From Methanomicrobiales archaeon (GTDB taxonomy: Archaea > Halobacteriota > Methanomicrobia > Methanomicrobiales > Methanoculleaceae), in assembly GCA_019136335.1 (NCBI GenBank), contig JAGVUK010000290.1, positions 1 through 11,218 of the forward strand: a stretch of 11,218 nucleotides of DNA. The letters are read 5' to 3'. The notes under the pieces were generated by a model, which saw only the letters and a list, made by a program, of their open reading frames with translations, was not told the origin of the DNA and did not search any database. A program made the position numbers and the translations under genes. Positions 5,802-11,218 of the stretch are shown piece after piece (within the stretch, counting starts at the first letter, position 1; each line of letters opens with the position of its first letter).

Positions 5802-6497
5802 GTGGTGAACGGGAGCCCGGTCGTCGAAGGGTTCATCGAGGCCATCAACCTCATCGTCACCTTAAACCCGCAGGTGGTCGAGATCACCATCCGGTCGCTC
5901 TACGTCTCCCTCACCGCCACCTTCTTCGCGTCGCTAGTCGCCCTGCCGCTCGGGGCGCTGATCTACTTCTACGAGTTCCGGGGGAAGCACGCGCTCGTCT
6001 CCACGCTGCAGACGCTGTACGCGCTCCCGACAGTCATCGTCGGCCTGATCATGTTCCTCCTCCTCTCGAACATCGGCCCCTTCGGGTTCCTCCGCCTCCT
6101 CTACACTCCCGGAGGCATGATCGCCGCCCAGACGGTCCTCATCATTCCTCTCCTCATGGGGCTGACGGTCTCGGCGCTCTCCGGGATCGACCGCGACAAA
6201 CGCTACACGATCACTGCGCTCGGCGCAAGCAGGCTCCAGACGGTCACGACCGTCATCGCAGAGGCCCGGTTCGCGGTCATGTCCGGCGTCCTCCTCGGGT
6301 TCGGGCGGGCGATCTCGGAGGTGGGGGCGGTGATGATCGTCGGCGGCAACATCCGGGGTGCCACCCGCGTCCTCACCACCGCGATCGCGCTCAACACATC
6401 GATGGCAAACTACTCCATGTCGATTGCGCTCGGGATCATCCTTCTTTCGGTGGCGCTCGGGGTGAACGTCGTTCTCTCCCTCGTGCAGCGGCGGTGA
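5802..6497 (+). CDS. tupB: Tungstate ABC transporter permease TupB
   Basis: Membrane subunit of the tungstate importer, forming the pore as a dimer with TupC on the inner face. The 231 residues contain about five hydrophobic helices (roughly 28-54, 70-90, 104-125, 155-180, 205-227). The cytoplasmic coupling loop is at about 128-160 (TALGASRLQTVTTVIAEARFAVMSG, an EAA-type loop), followed by the TupB signature RAISEVGAVMIVGGNI at 169-184. Length is typical of TupB. The GTG at 5802 is chosen because GGAGGGTGA lies six bases upstream; the second codon is also GTG (5805) and could start instead. The stop overlaps the ribosome binding site of tupC, and the two genes are four bases apart, so they are surely co-transcribed. 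Confidence 0.95.
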   Translation: MVNGSPVVEGFIEAINLIVTLNPQVVEITIRSLYVSLTATFFASLVALPLGALIYFYEFRGKHALVSTLQTLYALPTVIVGLIMFLLLSNIGPFGFLRLLYTPGGMIAAQTVLIIPLLMGLTVSALSGIDRDKRYTITALGASRLQTVTTVIAEARFAVMSGVLLGFGRAISEVGAVMIVGGNIRGATRVLTTAIALNTSMANYSMSIALGIILLSVALGVNVVLSLVQRR

Positions 6498-6501
6498 TAC
6501 C

Positions 6502-7584
6502 ATGGCAGTCATTGAGGCACACAACATCCGGAAGTCGTACGGCGACCTGGAGGTCCTGCACGACGTCGACATCTCGGTGCGGGAAGGGGAGATCCTCGGG
6601 CTCATCGGCCCGAGCGGCTCGGGAAAGAGCACGCTTCTCCGGATCCTCGATCTGATCGAACCGCCGAGCGGCGGGGAGCTCTCGGTCTTCGGGATCGACG
6701 TGGTGGCGGAGCGTGACCGCTGGCTCGACCTCCGCCGCCGTATGGGGATGCTCTTCCAGAGGCCGATCGTCTTCAACGCATCGGTCTACGACAACGTCGC
6801 GATGGGGTTGCGCTACCGGGGGGCGTCGGGGGGCGATATCGACCGGAGAGTACAGGAGGCCCTCGAGGCCGTTGGGCTCTCCCGCTACATCAGGAGCCGG
6901 GCGGCCGATCTCTCGGGCGGCGAGCAGCAGCGGGTTGCTCTCTCCCGGGTGCTCGTGACGGACCCCGAGATCCTCTTCCTCGATGAACCGACGGCAAACC
7001 TGGACCCGACATCGACCGCCACCATCGAGAGGATCGTGGCCGATCTGAACCGCGAGGCCAAGACGACCGTCCTGATCAGCACGCACGATCTGGCGCAGGG
7101 GCAGCGGCTCGCCCACCGGATCGGGGTGATGATCGAGGGGACGGTCGCCCAGACGGGCTCACCCCATGCGATCTTCCACGAGCCCAGGAGCCAGAAGATC
7201 GCCCGGTTCGTGGGCGTCCAGAACATCATCCCCGGCCGGGTCGTCTCCCGGGAGGGGGGCCTCACCACGGTGGCGGTGAAAGAGCGGCGGCTCGTCTCGA
7301 CGACACCGCCGCCCGGCGAGGAGGTGCTCGCGGTCATCCGGGGCGAAGACATCTCCCTGCACCGGCGGGAGCCGGGGTATGAGGAGGCGGAGAACCTCTT
7401 CCCCGCCAGGGTCGCGGCCATCGAGCCCATGGCGCCGTTTGTGAACGTGACCGTGGACTGCGGGTGCGACCTTGCCGCACTGGTGACGGCGCGGAGGGCG
7501 GAGGCCCTCGAACTCGCGGAGGGCATGCAGGTCTGGGTCTCCCTCCAGGCGAAGGCGGTCCACCTGATCCCCCGCGAAGGGTGA
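6502..7584 (+). CDS. tupC: Tungstate ABC transporter ATPase TupC with C-terminal TOBE domain
   Basis: ATP-hydrolysing subunit that drives TupB. The 360 residues have a full nucleotide-binding domain: Walker A GPSGSGKST at 36-44, Q-loop Q86, signature LSGGEQ at 137-142, Walker B ILFLDEP at 157-163 and switch H195. Residues from about 240 to 358 form a TOBE-type domain like that of ModC (NIIPGRV, IRGEDISL, VTVDCGCDLAALVT, VWVSLQAKAVHLI). In ModC-like proteins such domains bind molybdate or tungstate and can shut the transporter off when the cell is replete; that may apply here. The extension makes it longer than minimal TupC proteins, and its C-terminus resembles that of the ATPase at 8735-9790. 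Start: ATG at 6502 with GGTGAT at 6493-6498. Confidence 0.94.
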   Translation: MAVIEAHNIRKSYGDLEVLHDVDISVREGEILGLIGPSGSGKSTLLRILDLIEPPSGGELSVFGIDVVAERDRWLDLRRRMGMLFQRPIVFNASVYDNVAMGLRYRGASGGDIDRRVQEALEAVGLSRYIRSRAADLSGGEQQRVALSRVLVTDPEILFLDEPTANLDPTSTATIERIVADLNREAKTTVLISTHDLAQGQRLAHRIGVMIEGTVAQTGSPHAIFHEPRSQKIARFVGVQNIIPGRVVSREGGLTTVAVKERRLVSTTPPPGEEVLAVIRGEDISLHRREPGYEEAENLFPARVAAIEPMAPFVNVTVDCGCDLAALVTARRAEALELAEGMQVWVSLQAKAVHLIPREG

Positions 7585-7588
7585 GGGT

Positions 7589-7713
7589 GTTCCCGGCACA
7601 GAGGGCCGATACCGTTACGTCGGGCTGCCGTTACCAACTCTGGTGCGAAACTGCGCGAGTTCAGTGGAAGGGCCGCTGCAGGGGTCCGGGTGCCGGTCCT
7701 CTGTGCCGGGAGC
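7589..7713. repeat. 20-bp imperfect inverted repeat flanking 85 bases
   Basis: The left arm 7589-7608 pairs with the right arm 7694-7713. The core CCCGGCACAGAGG (7592-7604) and its exact complement (7698-7710) give 13 perfect pairs; the flanks extend it to 20, of which two are G-U pairs in RNA. It begins five bases after the tupC stop. Inside the loop AACTC (7636-7640) and GAGTT (7657-7661) can also pair around GCG/CGC. It could be a 3' end structure of the tup message, a regulatory RNA or a recombination scar. Confidence 0.55.
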
Positions 7714-7818
7714 CTGACCGGGCCGTTTGAGGCGGAGCACCCCGGCGTCACCGCGGTCATCGAGCCCGGCAGGGATGCTGCTGCCGGGCTCAAGCCGCTC
7801 GTTCTGGTGAAAGCCTGA
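7690..7818 (+). pseudogene. Remnant of a WtpA/ModA-type binding protein
   Basis: From the GTG at 7690 to the TGA at 7816-7818 the frame reads VPVLCAGSLTGPFEAEHPGVTAVIEPG, then about 15 residues without a match. It resembles the mature N-terminus of WtpA (pattern VFxAGSLxxPFEE...EAEHPGV), but the segment normally between PFE and EAEHPGV is missing and everything beyond the first 40 or so residues is gone. WtpA proteins are over 300 residues long. A full-length receptor would be expected at exactly this place, directly before wtpB. No signal peptide is left: the open frame upstream back to 7585 is not hydrophobic. Recognition is by motif memory only, so a small unrelated protein remains possible. 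Confidence 0.5.
7762..7791. terminator. 11-bp perfect GC-rich hairpin
   Basis: GAGCCCGGCAG (7762-7772) pairs exactly with CTGCCGGGCTC (7781-7791) around an eight-base loop. It falls inside the binding-protein remnant, about 90 bases before wtpB. A weak T-run follows only 37 bases later (7832-7835), so this is either a processing/termination structure or a scar. Confidence 0.4.
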
Positions 7819-7881
7819 AAAGCCCGCTCCCTTTTGCGAAGCAGTTATTCACGGGCGCGTGCAACCCATATCCAGGAAGAT

Positions 7882-8734
7882 ATGGCGACGAAGACCGGGA
7901 CGTTCTCCGGCGACGCGGAGATCGTCTCGTGGAGAGGGGACCGGGGACGGCAGGTAGACCGGTGCATCGCCTGGTTCTCCATCATGGGAGCGGCGATCGT
8001 CGGGCTCACGGTGCTTGCTATCGCAAACATCGCGATGGCGGAGCTCGCCGACCCCGCCCACCTCCTCGAGGTGGCGGCATCGCCCGTGGTGATCGGGTCC
8101 ATCCTCCTCACGTTCCTTGCGGGGGCAAATGCCGTCCTCCTCCTCGTCCTCTTCGGGACGCCCCTCGCCTACGTCCTCGCCCGGTCCCGCCCCTCCCGCC
8201 TCAAGGGCATCGTCGAGAGCATCGTCGACCTCCCCCTCATCCTGCCGCACACCGTAGCGGGCCTGCTCGTCTACCTCCTCTTCATGCGCCGGGGATGGCT
8301 CGGCGCGCCGCTTGCGGAGATCGGACTCGCCTTCGAGGACGCTTACCCGGGCACGGTCGTCGCGATGCTCTTTGTCGCCTCCCCGTTCTTCATCAACACC
8401 ATGCGGGAGGGGTTCGAGAAGGTGCCCGTCCACCTTGAGAACGTCGCCCGCACGCTCGGCGCCGGCACGTTCACCACCTTCCGGACGGTCACGCTCCCCT
8501 TAAGCCTCCGACACCTGTACAGCGGGGCTATCTTCGCCTGGGGACGGGCTATCGGGGAGTTTGCCGGGGTCGTCATGATCGCCTACTACCCGTTCATCAT
8601 ATCGACGCTGATCTACTACACGTTCACGACCGAAGGCATCCGCGTGAGCCGGAGCATCGCCTTTGTGGTTATCCTGGTCAGTCTCGCGGTCTTCTACCTC
8701 CTCCGGCGGATGACGCGGCTCATGGGGAGGTACG

Positions 8735-8748
<14 letters not shown>
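7882..8748 (+). CDS. wtpB: Molybdate/tungstate ABC transporter permease (WtpB/ModB type)
   Basis: Membrane subunit of a second oxyanion importer. From ATG 7882 it has 288 residues. A polar N-terminal stretch of about 28 residues precedes six or so hydrophobic helices (about 30-52, 72-100, 117-136, 157-173, 212-235, 258-275). The coupling loop is a classic EAA motif, ENVARTLGAGTFTTFRTVTLP at 186-206, followed by GRAIGEFAGVVMIAYYP, as in WtpB/ModB/CysT-type permeases. The longer ORF from TTG 7834 would add 16 charged residues; ATG 7882 is preferred, with a weak AGGA at 7874-7877 before it. The ATPase gene overlaps its 3' end by 14 bases, so they form one message. Substrate is inferred from the neighbours and the receptor remnant; sulfate is the main alternative. 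Confidence 0.88.
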
Positions 8749-9770
<1,022 letters not shown>

Positions 9771-9790
<20 letters not shown>

Positions 9791-10025
9791 TCGAGAGGAG
9801 CGTGCCGATGAGGGCGGCGGTGACGGCGTTCGCCGCGATGATGGCGACGTCCCCTCTCACCACCCCGTAGGCGAGCCAGAGCAGGACGCCGGCGAGGAAG
9901 ATGATGAGCATCGCAAGCGAGAGGTCGGCGGTCGACCGCGTGCGCCAGGCTCTCGCGACCTGCGGTGCAAACGAGAGCGTCGTGAGCGAGCCGGCGATGA
10001 GGCCGAGTGCGGTTACGGTGTCCAT
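9771..10025 (-). CDS. SemiSWEET-type (MtN3/PQ-loop) small transporter
   Basis: An 84-residue protein of three membrane helices (about 4-22, 37-56 and 60-79), the length and layout of SemiSWEETs, which work as dimers and let sugars or similar small solutes cross the membrane. The PQ-loop motif is clear: SLTTLSFAPQVARAWRTRST with P21-Q22, followed by ADLSLAML. Start: the ATG at 10023-10025 has GGTGAT 11 bases upstream on its strand (10037-10042). Its end overlaps the end of wtpC by 20 bases. It lies 69 bases downstream of the MOT1-like gene on the same strand and may share its message. The substrate cannot be told; a link to Mo/W transport would be new and is not shown by the sequence. Confidence 0.85.
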
Positions 10026-10028
10026 GAG

Positions 10029-10062
10029 CGGATCTCATCACCTATCGTCCGCCGGATCTCAT
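10029..10062. repeat. Direct repeat CGGATCTCAT between MOT1-like and SemiSWEET genes
   Basis: CGGATCTCAT at 10029-10038 and again at 10053-10062, 24 bases apart. The first copy also takes part in a short inverted repeat ATGAG-CGGAT-CTCAT (10024-10038) covering the SemiSWEET start codon and part of its ribosome binding site. It may tune translation or be chance. Confidence 0.35.
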
Positions 10063-10094
10063 GAACCCTTGGCCCGGTGCTCCCCGGGGTATCT

Positions 10095-11218
10095 TCAGGA
10101 TCCAGGTTTTTGCCCGGTCCCCTGCCTTCCTTTCCAGCGCTCCAGGATGTAGGCGAGGATCATCCCGATGATGAACGCGACGGTGAGGCCGAGCGCGAGG
10201 GTGAGGACGGCGATGATCCCCGTGACCAGGTAGGACTCCGTCTTTATGCTGTGTTTCCCGAGTTCGATCGCGACAAAGACCAGGAGCGCGCCGAAGACCC
10301 CGAACGGTATGAGGGTCAGCACCTCCGGCGGGGCGAACGCGACCGCGAATATGAGGATGAAGAGGCCGGCGACGATGTTCGCCCCCCCGGTCCTTGCGCC
10401 GAACCGGTACATGGCGGCAAGCCCCCCGGCGCCGTGGCACATGGGGAACCCCCCAAGCGGCGTCGAGACGAGGTTCATCGCGCCGATGGTCCGCGAGAGC
10501 CGGTCAGGGTCGACGCCCTTCTTTGGGAAGAGGTCGTAGGTGAGGAGCGACGTGGCGAGGATGGCGTTTGCGAGCGTGAGCGGTATCTGCGGGAGCACGA
10601 GGTCCCAGGTGCCGGCGATGAAATCCGCGGGCGTCGGGATGACAAGCGCCGGGAGGGGTATGAGCCGGAACGGCGGCATCCCCTGCACGGCGATGCCGGC
10701 GGCAAGCCCGATGAGGAGGACCAGCAGCGCGGAGACGTCCGGCACCCGGGTGCGCTCCGATGCGATGAAGAAGATGACGATGATCGCAATAGAAAAGGCC
10801 GCAAAGAGGGCGTCGTCGACGATGTAGCCAAGCGACGTCCGGAGGAGGAGGAGTGCAAGCCCTGCCTGGACGCCGCGGATGACGCTCCGCGGGATCCGGT
10901 CCCCGATCCAGGTCATACCGCCGGCGAGGCCGAGGAGGAGGAAGAGCACGCCGACGGCGATTCCTGAGGCCACGATCTCGCCGCCGGAGAGCCCTTCGGC
11001 GATGACGATGGCGCCGATCGCCTTCATCGGCTCGATCGGGATCGGGAGGCGGTAATAGAGCCCGGCGATGATGAACCAGGCGGCGAGGAAGAGGAAGAAG
11101 TGGCTGACGTTCACGTCGGGGCAGACGATGGCGACGCCGAGCAGGATGGGGAAGATGGTGCCGAAGTCGCCGACGGCTCCGGCGATCTCTTCGAGGGTGA
11201 TCCGGATGCCGTTCCCCT
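10095..11218 (-). CDS. MOT1-type molybdate/sulfate transporter, N-terminus cut by window edge
   Basis: The frame is open to the right edge; 373 residues are visible and the start lies outside. It is an integral membrane protein with about ten hydrophobic segments. Two signature blocks of the MOT1 family (SulP relatives, including plant and algal molybdate transporters) are present: PIPIEPMKAIGA from about visible residue 58, and PMCHGAGGLAAMYRFGARTGG from about 258. The visible N-terminus includes GAVGDFGTIFPILLG, the first family motif, so only a few residues are missing. A GTG at 11112-11114 is not the true start, because the conserved motif lies upstream of it. The context of two Mo/W ABC systems supports molybdate or tungstate as substrate; sulfate cannot be excluded. 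It is encoded opposite to the ABC genes, 69 bases before the SemiSWEET gene. Confidence 0.88.
   Translation of the reverse strand, partial: GNGIRITLEEIAGAVGDFGTIFPILLGVAIVCPDVNVSHFFLFLAAWFIIAGLYYRLPIPIEPMKAIGAIVIAEGLSGGEIVASGIAVGVLFLLLGLAGGMTWIGDRIPRSVIRGVQAGLALLLLRTSLGYIVDDALFAAFSIAIIVIFFIASERTRVPDVSALLVLLIGLAAGIAVQGMPPFRLIPLPALVIPTPADFIAGTWDLVLPQIPLTLANAILATSLLTYDLFPKKGVDPDRLSRTIGAMNLVSTPLGGFPMCHGAGGLAAMYRFGARTGGANIVAGLFILIFAVAFAPPEVLTLIPFGVFGALLVFVAIELGKHSIKTESYLVTGIIAVLTLALGLTVAFIIGMILAYILERWKGRQGTGQKPGS

Larger units (their letters stand above)
7585..7881 (+). other. Gap between tupC and wtpB with large inverted repeats
   Basis: 297 bases. It contains a 20-bp inverted repeat with an 85-base centre (7589-7713), a binding-protein remnant (7690-7818), an 11-bp hairpin (7762-7791) and a T-run CCCTTTT at 7828-7835. 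The frame of tupC stays open after its stop all the way to 7818. The next operon probably starts from a promoter close to its own ATG (weak GTTATTC at 7844-7850) or from tupC read-through. Confidence 0.5.

Noticed and set aside
5792..6655. 287-codon + strand ORF across tupB and tupC
   Set aside because: Arg/His/Pro-rich shadow of two well-supported genes in another frame.
7834..7881. N-terminal extension of wtpB from TTG at 7834
   Set aside because: Sixteen polar, charged residues, rare start codon and no binding site; ATG 7882 fits better.
10077..10967. 296-codon + strand ORF opposite the MOT1-like gene
   Set aside because: Almost wholly charged residues, the mirror of a membrane protein on the minus strand.

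Overview
The window looks like a GC-rich euryarchaeal chromosome, most probably a hydrogenotrophic methanogen of the Methanomicrobiales (Methanoculleus-like). This rests on TATA-box promoters placed so that some messages would be leaderless, GGTGAT/GGAGG-type ribosome binding sites, Asn-X-Thr sequons on exported proteins, and a stacked set of archaeal-type tungstate/molybdate transport genes. The genus is an inference from style, not from a search.

Left part (1-2253, + strand). A HEAT-repeat protein enters from the left edge and ends at 366. A gene-poor stretch follows (367-1308), lower in GC in places. It holds a 53-residue zinc-ribbon protein (826-987), a doubtful 42-codon ORF (537-665), short hairpins and TATA-like sites. 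A second, complete HEAT-repeat protein (1309-2253) shares with the first a proline/glycine-containing insert, the block after it and the C-terminal tail, so the two are paralogues.

Middle (2262-3512, - strand). hisD, histidinol dehydrogenase, has all catalytic and zinc residues and converges tail-to-tail on the HEAT gene.

Core (3513-9790, + strand). This is a long oxyanion-uptake region: two tandem TupA-type tungstate-binding lipoproteins, the permease tupB and the ATPase tupC; then a gap holding a wrecked fragment that resembles a WtpA/ModA-type binding protein; then a second permease/ATPase pair (wtpB, wtpC). Two receptor genes are damaged. The first TupA has a clean in-frame loss of about 36 residues that removes the SRGDNSGTH anion-binding motif. 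The WtpA-like gene is reduced to about 40 codons. The second TupA is the only receptor here that looks intact.

Right part (9771-11218, - strand). A SemiSWEET-type three-helix transporter overlaps the end of wtpC tail-to-tail. Upstream of it on the same strand is a MOT1-type molybdate/sulfate transporter cut by the right edge. The cluster thus carries three unrelated or distantly related Mo/W import routes (Tup, Wtp, MOT1). That would suit a methanogen whose formylmethanofuran dehydrogenase and formate dehydrogenase need Mo or W. The most noteworthy non-coding signals are a perfect TTGACAA-N7-TTGTCAA palindrome just upstream of the tupA1 TATA box, and a 20-bp inverted repeat that starts five bases after the tupC stop.
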